This document shows, piece by piece, positions 44,307-54,248 of a DNA stretch of 64,000 bases. The notes under the pieces were generated by a model. It was not told the origin of the DNA, made no database searches, and saw only the letters and a program-made list of their open reading frames with translations. Both the position numbers and the translations under genes were made by a program. Origin of the DNA: Porticoccaceae bacterium. Its GTDB lineage: Bacteria; Pseudomonadota; Gammaproteobacteria; Pseudomonadales; Porticoccaceae. Position 1 is the first letter of the stretch; the number at the start of each line of letters is the position of its first letter. The stretch is taken from positions 1-64,000 of the forward strand of contig JAQXBF010000008.1 of NCBI GenBank assembly GCA_029252555.1, in the 5' to 3' direction.

Positions 44307-45518
44307 ATGAATAAACCACTTGAAGGTCTGAGAGTTATTGAGCTGGGTCAGCTATTAGCAGGTCCCTTTGCCGGCTGTATGCTGGGGTATTTTGGTGCGG
44401 AGGTGATTAAAGTTGAGCCCCCAGGCGGTGACCCAATTCGCAATTGGCGTGAGGTCAAAGATGGTACATCCCTGTGGTGGCGGAGCCTGGGGCGTAATAA
44501 AAAATGTATCTCACTGAATCTAAAAACCGAACAGGGTCGTGATTTGGTTCGGGAGTTACTTAAGACTGCGGATATTGTGGTGGAAAATTTCCGTCCTGGT
44601 GTACTCGAGGAATGGGGGTTGGACCCAGAGAGCCTGAGAACTGATAAACCCGATTTAATTTATGCCCGCATCTCCGGCTACGGCCAGACTGGCCCCTACG
44701 CTAAAAAGCCGGGCTTCGCATCCGCTTGCGAGGCCATCAGTGGATTCAGATTTGTTAATGGTTACGCCGGTGAGGCGCCTGTGCGGCCAAATCTGAGTAT
44801 TGGTGACACGGTGTCTGGCCTGCATGCGGTGATGGGTATTCTCATGGCCCTGCGCTCTAGAGATCAGGCCAATGCCAAAGGTGAGGGTGGGGGTCAGGTA
44901 GTGGATGTTGCGCTTTACGAGTCGATGTTTAATTTATTGGAGGCGGTGATTCCTGAATATGACGGTGCCGGCGTTATTCGTCAGCCCTCGGGAACTACAG
45001 TCACGGGAATCGTGCCGACCAACACCTACAAATGTGCCGATGATAAGTTTTTGGTGATCGGCGGTAATGGTGACTCAATTTTTGCCCGCCTGATGGTTGC
45101 GGTAGGGCGTGAGGATATGTCTACCGACAGAAAATATGCCAGTAATGCCGAACGCGTGATTCACGAGGCAGATATTGATTTGGTGCTGGCTAACTGGTGT
45201 GCCGCTAACAGTCTTGCCAAGGCTATGGCTGTGCTGGAAGAGTATCGTGTGCCCTGTGGTCCGGTCTACAATGCCGCGGATATGATGGAAGATGAGCATT
45301 TCAAATACCGGGAATTATTTGAGGCGGTTGAAATTAATGGTGAATCCCTCAAAATCCCAGCCCTAATGCCTAAATTGCAGAGCACTCCCGGTGGCACGGA
45401 ATGGCCGGGGCCCGAAGTGGGGTCTCATACAGATGAAGTGCTGCAGAGTTTAGGTCTGGATACAGCCCGTATTGCCGACTTAAAAAGCAGCGGTATCGTG
45501 GCTGATGCACAAAGCTAA
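44307..45518 (+). CDS. CaiB/BaiF family (class III) CoA-transferase
   Basis: 403 residues from ATG 44307 (MNKPLEGLRVIELGQLLAGP); the track start at 44247 adds 20 non-homologous residues. Family motifs are LAGPFAGCMLGYFGAEVIKVEPP, NLKTEQGRDL, ENFRPGVLEEWG, SGYGQTGPYAKKPGF and the likely catalytic Asp in NLSIGDTVSGLHAV. It moves CoA between carboxylic acids. It lies just upstream of a class V aminotransferase gene (17 bases), so the two probably act on related acids, but the substrate cannot be read from sequence. A second such gene lies at 54241-55461. Confidence 0.92.
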   Translation: MNKPLEGLRVIELGQLLAGPFAGCMLGYFGAEVIKVEPPGGDPIRNWREVKDGTSLWWRSLGRNKKCISLNLKTEQGRDLVRELLKTADIVVENFRPGVLEEWGLDPESLRTDKPDLIYARISGYGQTGPYAKKPGFASACEAISGFRFVNGYAGEAPVRPNLSIGDTVSGLHAVMGILMALRSRDQANAKGEGGGQVVDVALYESMFNLLEAVIPEYDGAGVIRQPSGTTVTGIVPTNTYKCADDKFLVIGGNGDSIFARLMVAVGREDMSTDRKYASNAERVIHEADIDLVLANWCAANSLAKAMAVLEEYRVPCGPVYNAADMMEDEHFKYRELFEAVEINGESLKIPALMPKLQSTPGGTEWPGPEVGSHTDEVLQSLGLDTARIADLKSSGIVADAQS

Positions 45519-45535
45519 TATTGAGAGAGAATCCT

Positions 45536-46654
45536 ATGACTATTACTTCATTTATGCCGCCGCAGCGCACCTTAATGGGGCCCGGACCCTCAGATGTAAG
45601 TGAGCGCGTACTTCATGCTATGGCCAGGCCCACTTTGGGGCATCTGGACCCAGCCTTTGTCGGCATGATGGATGAGGTAAAGTTTTTACTGCAGAGTACT
45701 TTCCAGACCAAGAACGAATTAACCTTCGCGGTTTCGGCACCGGGCTCTGCGGGCATGGAGTGCTGCTTTGCTAATTTGGTGGAGTGCGGTAACAAGGTAA
45801 TTGTCTGCCAGAATGGGGTCTTTGGCGGGCGCATGAAAGAGAACGTTGAGCGCTGTGGTGGCACGGCCATTATGGTTCAGGATGATTGGGGCACGGCAGT
45901 GGACCCGCAGAAGCTGGAAGAGGCGCTTAAAGCCCATCCAGATGCAGTATTGGTTGCCTTTGTCCATGCTGAGACATCCACAGGTGCTCAGTCAGATGCC
46001 AAAACATTGGTTGAACTGGCCCACCAGTATGATTGCCTGACTATTGTCGATGCGGTGACCAGTCTTGCGGGCTCCCCTCTGAAGGTGGATGAGTGGAATA
46101 TTGATGCCATTTACTCAGGCTCCCAGAAGTGTCTGTCGGCACCTCCGGGGCTGTCACCTGTGAGTTTTAATGAACGGGCGGCGAAGAAAATTCGCAATCG
46201 CGGCAGTAAAGTGCAGAGTTGGTTTCTCGACCTAAATCTGGTGATGGGCTACTGGGGCGGTGAGGGTAAACGCGCCTATCACCACACAGCGCCGGTTAAC
46301 TGCCTCTATGGTTTGCATGAGTCTCTGGTGATTGTGCAGGATGAGGGGCTGGCGAATTCCTGGGCTCGGCATCAGGATAATCATCTGGCTCTGCGCGCGG
46401 GCCTCGAAGAGATGGGTATTGGCTTTTTGGTGCCAGAGCAGGACCGCTTGCCGCAACTGAATACAGTTTATATCCCCGATGGTGTAGACGATGCTTTGGT
46501 CAGAACTCGTTTGCTGAATGAGTTTGATCTGGAGATCGGTGCTGGGTTAGGGGCTTTGGCGGGCAAGGTTTGGCGCATTGGCCTGATGGGTCATGCCAGC
46601 AACCAAAAGAATGTGGATTACTGTTTGAAGTCGTTACAGTCTGTATTAGCCTAA
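45536..46654 (+). CDS. Class V aminotransferase (alanine/serine-glyoxylate type)
   Basis: 372 residues from ATG 45536, with GAGAG upstream; the track opens at TTG 45521. The PLP Lys is in IYSGSQKCLSAPPGLSP, with the PLP contacts DAVTSLAG and SAPGSAGMECCF. GPGPSDVSERVLHAM near the start is characteristic of alanine-glyoxylate and serine-glyoxylate aminotransferases. It would turn glyoxylate into glycine using alanine or serine, or act on a related oxo acid. A terminator-like hairpin follows 4 bases after the stop. Confidence 0.9.
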   Translation: MTITSFMPPQRTLMGPGPSDVSERVLHAMARPTLGHLDPAFVGMMDEVKFLLQSTFQTKNELTFAVSAPGSAGMECCFANLVECGNKVIVCQNGVFGGRMKENVERCGGTAIMVQDDWGTAVDPQKLEEALKAHPDAVLVAFVHAETSTGAQSDAKTLVELAHQYDCLTIVDAVTSLAGSPLKVDEWNIDAIYSGSQKCLSAPPGLSPVSFNERAAKKIRNRGSKVQSWFLDLNLVMGYWGGEGKRAYHHTAPVNCLYGLHESLVIVQDEGLANSWARHQDNHLALRAGLEEMGIGFLVPEQDRLPQLNTVYIPDGVDDALVRTRLLNEFDLEIGAGLGALAGKVWRIGLMGHASNQKNVDYCLKSLQSVLA

Positions 46655-46658
46655 AAAT

Positions 46659-46694
46659 GGTGAAGGCCTGAGATAACTAACTCAGGCCTTCACC
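46659..46694 (-). terminator. Intrinsic terminator for the M20D amidohydrolase gene
   Basis: A perfect 14-bp stem GGTGAAGGCCTGAG / CTCAGGCCTTCACC with an 8-base loop. On the minus strand it is followed by ATTTTTA, the expected T-run. It lies between convergent genes and may also stop plus-strand transcripts, where the T-run is missing. Confidence 0.85.
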
Positions 46695-46697
46695 AGC

Positions 46698-48047
46698 CTA
46701 CTTACCCGATGGTTTAAGCGGCATTAAATCCATCAGCGCAACAACGCTGGCATGCACGCCAGAGGTTACTGCCGGCTTGGGTTCTATTTTAAATAAAGGG
46801 CTGTGATGGGACGCGATTGCCGGCCCTGTGCCATTGGCTGCTGCCTGTAAATCCTTTGTGCTGGTTCCACCCACAGAGAAATACACGCTGGGTATTGCCG
46901 GCTCTGTGGTAAAAAAGGGAAAATCTTCTGCGCCCATACCCTGGGAGGCGTAATTAGACACCTTATCTTCTCCCAACTCTGCTTGCCAAACCGCTCTCAG
47001 GCGTCTTACCAAGGCATCGTTATTAATTGTTGGTGGTGTCGACTCGTCTAAAACAACGGTTTCGGGCAACTTATCTTCCGGCAAGCCAGCAACTCGACCC
47101 ATATTGGAAGCGATGCGCTCAATACCTTCCAGTAATGTCTCCCTTGTCTCCAAATTAGTATTGCGCACCGTGAGCTGCAGCTCCGCACGGTCAGAAATAA
47201 TATTGTGCTTGGTGCCACTGTGGAAAGCGCCAACGGTTACAACTCCCGCCTCTCTAGGGGGCAACTCCCGGGACACTAACGTCTGCAGAGCCACCACAAT
47301 TTGGCTGCCCAGTAGGACTGGGTCTTTGCCCGCATGGGGTGAGGCACCGTGGGCGCCAACCCCATGGACAATAATATCTACAGTATCGGCACCAGCGAAG
47401 GGTGCGCCTTCTTGAACATTGACCTGTCCCGCGGTCAGGCCCGCAGAAACATGGAAAGCGAGGGCGTAGTCTGGCTGTCCAAAGCGTTTCCATAGGTTAT
47501 CTTGCATCATTATTCTGGCACCCATAACGCGCTCTTCGGCGGGCTGGCCAATCAGCATTAATGTACCGGACCAGCTGTCGCGGCGATCTGCCATCTGCTT
47601 GGCAGTACCAATCAGGCTTGTGATATGCACATCGTGACCACAGGCGTGCATTACCGGAAAAACCTTGCCGGTAATTGGGTCTAGTTGGGTCGCTGTGGAG
47701 GCATAGGGTAGGCCAGATTTCTCTTTTAGGGGCAGGCCATCCATATCCGCGCGCAACATCACTAAGGGGCCAGAGCCATTTTTTAACATAGCGACAATAC
47801 CGGTGCCGCCCACTCCTTCGGTAACCTCAAAGCCACTGCCGCGCAGGGCAATAGCAAGGTTCTTTGCGGTGCGCACTTCTCCGGTACTTAGCTCTGGGTT
47901 GCGGTGAAAATCTGTGAACATAGCGCCTAGCCGCTCTTTGTAATCGGCTTTAATAGACTGTAGTAACTGGTCTGCGCCTGCATTAAACGATAGCAGGCTG
48001 ATGAGGGTTGCCCCACTGATAAATCTGGATAAGTTATGTCTGATCAT
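46698..48047 (-). CDS. Exported M20D family amidohydrolase/carboxypeptidase
   Basis: 449 residues from ATG 48047 (GAGG eight bases upstream; the track uses GTG 48059). A signal peptide (about 1-27) suggests periplasmic location. The metal-binding motifs are MHACGHDVHIT, PAEERVMGARIMM and, near the C-terminus, GMGAEDFPFF. The dimerisation domain with GVGAHGASPHAGKDPV is in the middle. Relatives hydrolyse N-acyl or N-aminoacyl amides (hippurate or amino-acid conjugates). It lies downstream of the M28 and NhaC genes on the same strand with a 67-base gap. Confidence 0.92.
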   Translation of the reverse strand: MIRHNLSRFISGATLISLLSFNAGADQLLQSIKADYKERLGAMFTDFHRNPELSTGEVRTAKNLAIALRGSGFEVTEGVGGTGIVAMLKNGSGPLVMLRADMDGLPLKEKSGLPYASTATQLDPITGKVFPVMHACGHDVHITSLIGTAKQMADRRDSWSGTLMLIGQPAEERVMGARIMMQDNLWKRFGQPDYALAFHVSAGLTAGQVNVQEGAPFAGADTVDIIVHGVGAHGASPHAGKDPVLLGSQIVVALQTLVSRELPPREAGVVTVGAFHSGTKHNIISDRAELQLTVRNTNLETRETLLEGIERIASNMGRVAGLPEDKLPETVVLDESTPPTINNDALVRRLRAVWQAELGEDKVSNYASQGMGAEDFPFFTTEPAIPSVYFSVGGTSTKDLQAAANGTGPAIASHHSPLFKIEPKPAVTSGVHASVVALMDLMPLKPSGK

Positions 48048-48114
48048 TTGTAGCCTCACTCAGTTTTACAATAACGTTCTACTAATTTCCTAAATTTAAA
48101 AGTATTTATGTTGG

Positions 48115-49005
48115 CTAATTTTGCAGGTATGTATAGATAAAGTCACTCAATACATTACCTACCTGTTGCAGGCTATCAGCACTGCATTTATCAATGCTGT
48201 CTTCGGTGCTGTGCCAGTAATCAGGAAATGGATAGTGAATTAGGTCGACTACAGGTATGCCAGCCTTTAAAAATGGCACATGGTCGTCGGTAATATACTG
48301 GCCTCGGCGATCTTTAAAGGCGGTAGCTTTTTGTTTTTTGGCAATATCCCATAGCTGATCCATTAATGGGCCCGCGCGGGTTTGGGAGTGCTGTTCCCTT
48401 GGAATAGACAAGTTTTTATCGCAGACCATATCGACAATAACCCCTGCAGTGGGGCGATAAGCTGGGTTGGCCGCTATAAATTGGCTAGCTCCTATCGAGA
48501 ATGGGCGGTCGCCGATTCCACCCATATCCTCCAGATCGAAAAAGACTAGATCGACAGTCACTGGCGCTGGATTAGACGCTAATATCTGCGCTATTTCTAA
48601 AAGCACAGCCACTCCCGATGCTCCATCATTGGCACCTGCAATGGGCATATGGCGCTTACTCTTGTCTGAGTCATGTTCGGCTTGGGGGCGTGTATCCCAG
48701 TGCGCACCGAGCATAATTCTGTGGCTACTCTGGGTCTGACTTGGGAAGCTGGCCCAGAGGTTCGTGCCCTGTAGGCCGAATGCAGTAAAGCTTTGAGCCT
48801 TAAGTTTAGCGCCGAAGGGGGCCAGGCCGTTGTGGATATACTGGACGGTTTGTCGCTTGGCTTTTTTATTGCCAGGCTCTCTGGGGCCATAGGCCAGTTG
48901 ATTGGCAATATGCTCCATTGCCCGTTGACCGTCGAAATTTAATGGTTCAGCGGCTAGAGCGACCCAAAAAAAGGTAGTTAGTATCAGTATCCCTATTCGC
49001 GTCAT
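48115..49005 (-). CDS. Exported M28 family peptidase, glutaminyl-cyclase-like
   Basis: 296 residues with a signal peptide (about 1-18). Zinc-binding motifs are MLGAHWDTRPQ, IAGANDGASGVAVLLEIA, FFDLEDMGG and, at the end, FPDYWHSTEDSIDKC. The pattern GAHWDTRP...FFDLED is closer to glutaminyl-peptide cyclotransferases than to aminopeptidases, so it may cyclise N-terminal Gln or be a peptidase. It lies two bases after the NhaC-type antiporter gene and probably shares its transcript. Periplasmic location is inferred. Confidence 0.88.
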   Translation of the reverse strand: MTRIGILILTTFFWVALAAEPLNFDGQRAMEHIANQLAYGPREPGNKKAKRQTVQYIHNGLAPFGAKLKAQSFTAFGLQGTNLWASFPSQTQSSHRIMLGAHWDTRPQAEHDSDKSKRHMPIAGANDGASGVAVLLEIAQILASNPAPVTVDLVFFDLEDMGGIGDRPFSIGASQFIAANPAYRPTAGVIVDMVCDKNLSIPREQHSQTRAGPLMDQLWDIAKKQKATAFKDRRGQYITDDHVPFLKAGIPVVDLIHYPFPDYWHSTEDSIDKCSADSLQQVGNVLSDFIYTYLQN

Positions 49006-49007
49006 TA

Positions 49008-50477
49008 TTATCCCTTGTCGGCGACGGCCTGCTGTTGTCCTTTATCTAGCTCTAGCAGTGCAATCTGAGAATAGCCATAAATAACCGCAATAATCGGGCA
49101 GATAATATTAAAGAAGGCAAAAGGTGCGTAAAGGAATGTGCTAACGCCGAGGGTTGCAGACATATAGGCACCACAGGTATTCCAGGGCACCAGGGCAGAG
49201 GTCAATGTGCCTGAGTCCTCAAGGGTACGGGATAGGTTGATGGTGCTAAGGTCGCGCTCTTCGTAGGATTTTACAAACATCTGGCCGGGAATCACGATGG
49301 AGAGATACTGGTCAGCGGCGAGGAGATTAGTGCCAATACAGGTACCTACGGTGGCGATAATAAGGTCTCCCGCAGACTTAACCCGGCTTAGGGCAGCTTC
49401 AACCAAACGCTCCAGCAAACCCGTACGTCTCATGGCACCGCCAAAGGCCATCGCATTAATAACCAGACCGATGGTGGTCAGCATATTGCTCATGCCCCCT
49501 TTAGATAACAGTGCATCCAAGGCTTCGTTGCCAGTGACCGAGTTGTAGCCGAGGAACATTGAGCTAAACAGTCCCTTAAATACTGCCGCACCTGCACTCA
49601 GGCTATCGTCATCTGCCAGTGCAATCACCACATCCGATTGGAACACTGCGGCAAACAGACAGCCTGCCACGGTGCCACAGATCAAGGTCGACAGGGCAGG
49701 GAGTTTTTTGATCGCCATGGTCAAGAGTAATATCAGGGGCACCAGCATCAATGGGTTGATAGTAAAGGTGTCTTGCATGGCCGCCTGAAGTATTTCGATA
49801 TCGTCGATCACTACATTGGAACCACTGCCGATGCCGAGAATAAAAAATAGAATTAGAGTAATAATGAAACCGGGGATGGTAGTCCAGAGCATATGTTGAA
49901 TATGATCAAATAGATTATTACTGGTTACCGCTGCCGCGAGGTTGGTTGTTTCTGAGAGTGGTGAGAGTTTATCGCCGAAATAGGCTCCGGAGATAATCGC
50001 GCCGGCACTGATTGGGAGGGACAAATCCAGTGCTGCGGCAATACCCATAAGGCCTATACCCAAGGTGCCAGCCACAGTCCATGAACTGCCGATACTAAAG
50101 CCTAGTAGAGCGCAGACCAGGCAGGCTGTGAGATAAAAATAGTCTGGGGACATTAGCTCAACCCCATAGTAAATCATGCTGGGCACTGTGCCAGAGAGTA
50201 TCCAGCTACCAATTAGCGAGCCGACCATTAGGAGTATTAAGATTGATTGCATTGACAGACTAATAGTGTCAATCATGCCCTGTTCAATTTCCTTCCAATC
50301 CAAACCATTTTTTATGCCGATCATGGCAGCTACCGCTGCCGCCATAATTAATGCCACCTGATTAGGGCCAAAGGAATCCAAGCCAAATACATAAACAGTG
50401 CCAGCGAGCATGCTGATTAAAACGATAACGGGAATCAGGGCGTCAAGTAAGCTAGGTTTTTTTATTGTTTTGCTCAT
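49008..50477 (-). CDS. NhaC family Na+/H+ antiporter
   Basis: 489 residues with about 12 membrane segments. Family traits are SWTVAGTLGIGLMGIA, GAYFGDKLSPLSETTNLAAAV and the late GTNLLAADQYLSIVIPGQMF and TSALVPWNTCGAYMSATLGV. The inner-membrane protein should exchange Na+ for H+, or couple Na+/H+ to an organic ion as some NhaC relatives do (malate/lactate). It is the first gene of an NhaC-M28 pair. The 74-base gap to the Lrp gene could hold its promoter. Confidence 0.92.
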   Translation of the reverse strand: MSKTIKKPSLLDALIPVIVLISMLAGTVYVFGLDSFGPNQVALIMAAAVAAMIGIKNGLDWKEIEQGMIDTISLSMQSILILLMVGSLIGSWILSGTVPSMIYYGVELMSPDYFYLTACLVCALLGFSIGSSWTVAGTLGIGLMGIAAALDLSLPISAGAIISGAYFGDKLSPLSETTNLAAAVTSNNLFDHIQHMLWTTIPGFIITLILFFILGIGSGSNVVIDDIEILQAAMQDTFTINPLMLVPLILLLTMAIKKLPALSTLICGTVAGCLFAAVFQSDVVIALADDDSLSAGAAVFKGLFSSMFLGYNSVTGNEALDALLSKGGMSNMLTTIGLVINAMAFGGAMRRTGLLERLVEAALSRVKSAGDLIIATVGTCIGTNLLAADQYLSIVIPGQMFVKSYEERDLSTINLSRTLEDSGTLTSALVPWNTCGAYMSATLGVSTFLYAPFAFFNIICPIIAVIYGYSQIALLELDKGQQQAVADKG

Positions 50478-50551
50478 AAGGCTGTTTATCGCTGCTGTTT
50501 AGTTGTGTGTTTAGTTATATTTTTTGAGGAGCTAAGTTACCAGTCTCCCAG

Positions 50552-50974
50552 CTATCTATCTACCTTACTTGAGAGGACAATATGACTGAGTGTTTTTTCT
50601 ACCCCGTCGAGGGTAGCTATGCGGTCAATGCTTTCGTCTAGTGCTTCGGTGGTCGCCTCTGTCACTTTGGCGATCAGGTCGTACTGGCCACTAATAGTAC
50701 AGAGCATATCGAGCTGCGGCAGCTTATGAACTTGGCGAACGATATCGGCGGTTTTTTTGGGTATCACCGAAATCATAATGTAGGCGCTGACCTGCTGCTG
50801 TTCATAATGGGGGTTAATAACGATGGTATAGCCTTGAATCACCCCTTTGCGCTCTAGTCTCTCCATGCTCTGTTGCACCGTGGCACGGCTAAGCCCCAAT
50901 TCATTGGCAAGGTCCGAGACTGTGCGGCGGCTGTTTTCCTGAAGAAGTCTAAGAAGCTGTTGTTCGTTTTTCAT
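50552..50974 (-). CDS. Lrp/AsnC family transcriptional regulator
   Basis: 140 residues. The N-terminal helix-turn-helix (about 14-48, RRTVSDLANELGLSRATVQQSMERL) is followed by the RAM/effector domain (about 60-140) with MISVIPKKTADIVRQVHKL and ISGQYDLIAKV. Such regulators respond to amino acids. It is divergent from the decarboxylase gene at 51102, with 127 bases between them that include direct repeats of ACAAAGTGA, so it probably controls that gene and itself. The effector could be ornithine, lysine or arginine. Confidence 0.93.
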   Translation of the reverse strand: MKNEQQLLRLLQENSRRTVSDLANELGLSRATVQQSMERLERKGVIQGYTIVINPHYEQQQVSAYIMISVIPKKTADIVRQVHKLPQLDMLCTISGQYDLIAKVTEATTEALDESIDRIATLDGVEKTLSHIVLSSKVDR

Positions 50975-50995
50975 AGCAATTTGCCGATTTAATTT

Positions 50996-51059
50996 ACAAA
51001 GTGATAGTTAATAATAAACAATTTGGAAGGTTTGACAATACAAAGTGACAATTTAAAAC
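50996..51059. promoter_or_regulatory. Decarboxylase promoter with candidate Lrp-type repeats
   Basis: TTGACA (51032-51037), 16 bases and TAAAAC (51054-51059) form a candidate promoter. ACAAAGTGA occurs at 50996-51004 and 51040-51048, 44 bases apart (about four turns), and CAATTT recurs twice, which suits multi-site binding by the divergent Lrp-type protein. Confidence 0.5.
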
Positions 51060-51101
51060 TCTACACTGGCGCCATACAACAGGTCTTAAAACAGGTGTGA
51101 T

Positions 51102-52277
51102 ATGAGTCAAGCTAGGGCAATTCAGCTGGAAAGCGAGAGCAAAACCCAACAGCGATTAATGGTGCAGGAAGATAGCCGCCAGCAAATCGCTTTTACTTCT
51201 GCTTATACCAAAGATTACAGCCAGCCTGTGCTGGCAATGTCTGAGCAACGGTTGCGCGCTAACGCCCGCGGTTTTATGGCGGCTATGCCAAGAGTTCGCA
51301 CTCACTTTGCCGTTAAGGCAAATGCCCATGCAGATATTTTGCAGATATTTAAGGAAGAGGGCACCTGCTTTGAAGTTGCCTCTATGGCTGAAGTTGATGC
51401 CATGCTTGAACTGGGCGTGGATATGGAGACCGTTTTTTACTCTAACCCAATTAAATCACCTGCCTCGGTTGTCTATGGGGCAAAAAATGGCATTGTTTGG
51501 TATTCCGTGGATACACCGGAAGAGGTGACCAAGATTGCGGCGATTAAACCAGATGCCAAGCTCTATCTGCGTATCGAAGTGAGCAATGAGGGCTCAAGCT
51601 GGCCATTGGCAGGCAAATTTGGTGCTAGCCCTGCTGGTGTTGAAGCGATTATTGAGACGGCTAAAAGCCTAAGTATGCAAATCTGTGGTGTTACCTTCCA
51701 CGTGGGTTCTCAGTGCAGCAATATTAATAATTGGGTTGAGGGTATTAATGCAGCAAAAGTATTGTTCGCCAAGTTATCTGGCCATGGTTTTGTGCCAGAA
51801 CTACTGAATATTGGTGGCGGCTACCCACTGCAATTTACCGGTGAAGAGCCGACCATCCAAGAGATTGGCGCGGCAATTAATAAAGAGCTTGAGTCTATTC
51901 CTGACAATATTCAGGTAATGGCGGAGCCAGGCCGCTTTTTAGTGGGTTCAGCAGGCTGTTTGGTGGCTCAGGTCGTCGGCATCGCTACTCGCGACGAAGC
52001 GCGCTGGGTTTATCTGGATACCGGTGTCTATGGTGGCCTGCTAGAGCTAAGCTTGGAATTCCCTATGAATATGATCAGTGAGCGCACCGGAGAGGCCGGA
52101 ACGTGGACCATAGCTGGGCCAACCTGCGATTCGATTGATGTGATGGGTCGCCATAAACTGCCCGCCAATACCGAAGCCGAAGATTTTATCTATTTGCCTA
52201 ATCTGGGCGCCTACTGCACAACCTGTGCCTGTGACTTTAATGGTTTCCCGACACCAGTTATGCATATGGTCGATTAG
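51102..52277 (+). CDS. Fold III PLP decarboxylase, probable ornithine/lysine decarboxylase
   Basis: 391 residues, alanine-racemase-like fold. The PLP Lys is Lys72 in THFAVKANAH, the phosphate loop is in NIGGGYPLQF, and the second-subunit Cys is in GPTCDSIDVMG. The size and these motifs match eukaryote-type ornithine decarboxylases; lysine or ornithine/lysine-specific enzymes and DapDC are close relatives. The product would be putrescine or cadaverine, which fits the downstream polyamine-type aminotransferase and PuuA-like synthetase. It is divergent from an Lrp-type gene. Confidence 0.87.
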   Translation: MSQARAIQLESESKTQQRLMVQEDSRQQIAFTSAYTKDYSQPVLAMSEQRLRANARGFMAAMPRVRTHFAVKANAHADILQIFKEEGTCFEVASMAEVDAMLELGVDMETVFYSNPIKSPASVVYGAKNGIVWYSVDTPEEVTKIAAIKPDAKLYLRIEVSNEGSSWPLAGKFGASPAGVEAIIETAKSLSMQICGVTFHVGSQCSNINNWVEGINAAKVLFAKLSGHGFVPELLNIGGGYPLQFTGEEPTIQEIGAAINKELESIPDNIQVMAEPGRFLVGSAGCLVAQVVGIATRDEARWVYLDTGVYGGLLELSLEFPMNMISERTGEAGTWTIAGPTCDSIDVMGRHKLPANTEAEDFIYLPNLGAYCTTCACDFNGFPTPVMHMVD

Positions 52278-52427
52278 GGCTAGTCGCCGTGATTAGCGGC
52301 GGCGGTTGAATCCAAACTCCATGAGATGACGTCTAATTACTGCTGATCCGGTATCGGACTGTGCTAATAATGTCGATTGTGGCCTGATTGCTCAAGTCAC
52401 ATCGGTTTTTTTAAATAGGTTTCCACT

Positions 52428-54248
52428 ATGTCTGCTGTTATAAAAATATCTAAATATCTGCTTGGTCTGTTATTGGTTATTACTTTTGGCCTGTACCTGT
52501 GGTTCTGGGCAATACCTGTTGGCATCAATAATTACATCAATAAGGTCACGGTTCAGTTGGCGATAGATTCGCCGGAGCTAATCACTTCCCTCGGCCTGAT
52601 TGATAATACCCCGCTAGATTTCCACAGCGGCAAGCTAGCTTCCTACACTGCGCAGGCTGAAGAGGAATCACTGACTGTTTTGCGCAATGCTCGCGTTGGG
52701 CTGGATAATTATGGTCCCAATGGGCTTGAGGGTCAGGAACTTTTAAGCTGGGAAATAGCTGCCTGGTTTTTTGATGATTTGATTCGCTCCTCCGAGCACA
52801 GGCACAGTGGTTATTTGGTCAATCAAATTTCAGGGCCTATGGTCAATTTGCCACAATTTTTGACTGATCAGCACCAGATTGTCGACAGTGAGAGCCTGGC
52901 TCGCTATGTCTCGAGGCTCAAAGAATTTGCCCGCGTGATTGCTGAGGTCAAAGTGCGAGTGAATGATGACCGCGACCACGGCACGGTGCCTCCGGATTTT
53001 ATTATTGAGAAAGCACTGGTGGGTATGCGTGCATTCTCTGATGCATCGGGGGAACAGAATGCGCTGATTTCCACATTGCCGGCCAAGTTAGAAAAGCTCG
53101 ACAATATCAGCGAGGCGCGCAAACAGGCGCTAACTCAGGAAGCCATAGAAATTGTCGATAGCCAGGTGATACCCCAGTATCAGGAAATGATCGAGCTATT
53201 TGAAGAGCTTCTAGTCACCAGCAACCACGACGCTGGTGTATGGCGTTTGCCTCAGGGCGAAGCTATTTACAATATCGCCCTGAAGTCGAATACCACCACT
53301 GACATGAGTGCCGACGAAATTCACCAACTGGGCCTCTCGGAAGTTGCACGTATTGAACTTGAAATGGGTGATATTTTGGTGGGCTTGGGCATGACTGAGG
53401 GGACTATATTCTCTAGAGTGCAAACTCTAATGACTATGCCAGAGCATAATTTCCCAAATACAGAGGCCGGCCGCACCGAGCAGATTGCCTATCTAAATAA
53501 GGTCAATGATCAGCTGATGGATTTGGCAGATAAACACTTTGTCACCATCCCGCCGCAGCCCTTGGAGATTCTCCGGGTACCTGTCTATTCTCAAGACTCC
53601 TCTCCTGGAGGTTACTACCAGCCACCAGCACTGGATGGTTCTACTCCCGGCCGTTTTTATATCAATCAAAAAGATACCGCAGATAATCCGCGTTGGAAAT
53701 TACCGACCTTTATGTATCATGAGGGCGCGCCTGGCCATCATTTTCAGATTTCCGCAGCCCAGTTAATCGAGAATGTGCCTCTGCTGCGAAAACTGAGCCC
53801 ATTTTCTGCCTACACCGAAGGCTGGGCTCTCTATGCCGAGCGAATCGCATTTACCGATATGGGCGTTTACGACGATGACCCGCTGGGTAATCTGGGTCGT
53901 TTGCAGGATGAAATGTTTCGTGCTGTGCGCCTGGTGGTGGATACAGGTTTGCACTCTAAGCGTTGGACCCGTGAAAAAGCTATCGACTATATGCGCTTAA
54001 AAACTGGGTTGACTGATGCTGAAGTCACCCGTGAAATCGAGCGTTATGTGGTTTGGCCTGGTCAGGCGACCTCTTACAAAGTAGGTCAGCAAGCCATGTT
54101 GGCGCTGCGTGCCAAGGCTGAATTGGCATTGGGCGATCAGTTTGATAGCAGGCAGTTTCATGAAGCAATTTTATCCAGTGGTGCTATGCCTCTGGCTATT
54201 TTGGAGTCTTCAATCGACGCCTGGATCGGTCAGCAAAAGCTTAAATAA
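52428..54248 (+). CDS. DUF885 family metallopeptidase-like protein
   Basis: 606 residues with an N-terminal membrane segment (about 7-28) that acts as signal anchor. The C-terminal half carries the zinc-type motif MYHEGAPGHHFQISAAQ followed by YTEGWALYAE, characteristic of DUF885. The family resembles gluzincin peptidases and is thought to cut peptides or dipeptides outside the cytoplasm. The 3' end overlaps the convergent CoA-transferase gene by eight bases. No operon partner. Substrate unknown. Confidence 0.92.
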   Translation: MSAVIKISKYLLGLLLVITFGLYLWFWAIPVGINNYINKVTVQLAIDSPELITSLGLIDNTPLDFHSGKLASYTAQAEEESLTVLRNARVGLDNYGPNGLEGQELLSWEIAAWFFDDLIRSSEHRHSGYLVNQISGPMVNLPQFLTDQHQIVDSESLARYVSRLKEFARVIAEVKVRVNDDRDHGTVPPDFIIEKALVGMRAFSDASGEQNALISTLPAKLEKLDNISEARKQALTQEAIEIVDSQVIPQYQEMIELFEELLVTSNHDAGVWRLPQGEAIYNIALKSNTTTDMSADEIHQLGLSEVARIELEMGDILVGLGMTEGTIFSRVQTLMTMPEHNFPNTEAGRTEQIAYLNKVNDQLMDLADKHFVTIPPQPLEILRVPVYSQDSSPGGYYQPPALDGSTPGRFYINQKDTADNPRWKLPTFMYHEGAPGHHFQISAAQLIENVPLLRKLSPFSAYTEGWALYAERIAFTDMGVYDDDPLGNLGRLQDEMFRAVRLVVDTGLHSKRWTREKAIDYMRLKTGLTDAEVTREIERYVVWPGQATSYKVGQQAMLALRAKAELALGDQFDSRQFHEAILSSGAMPLAILESSIDAWIGQQKLK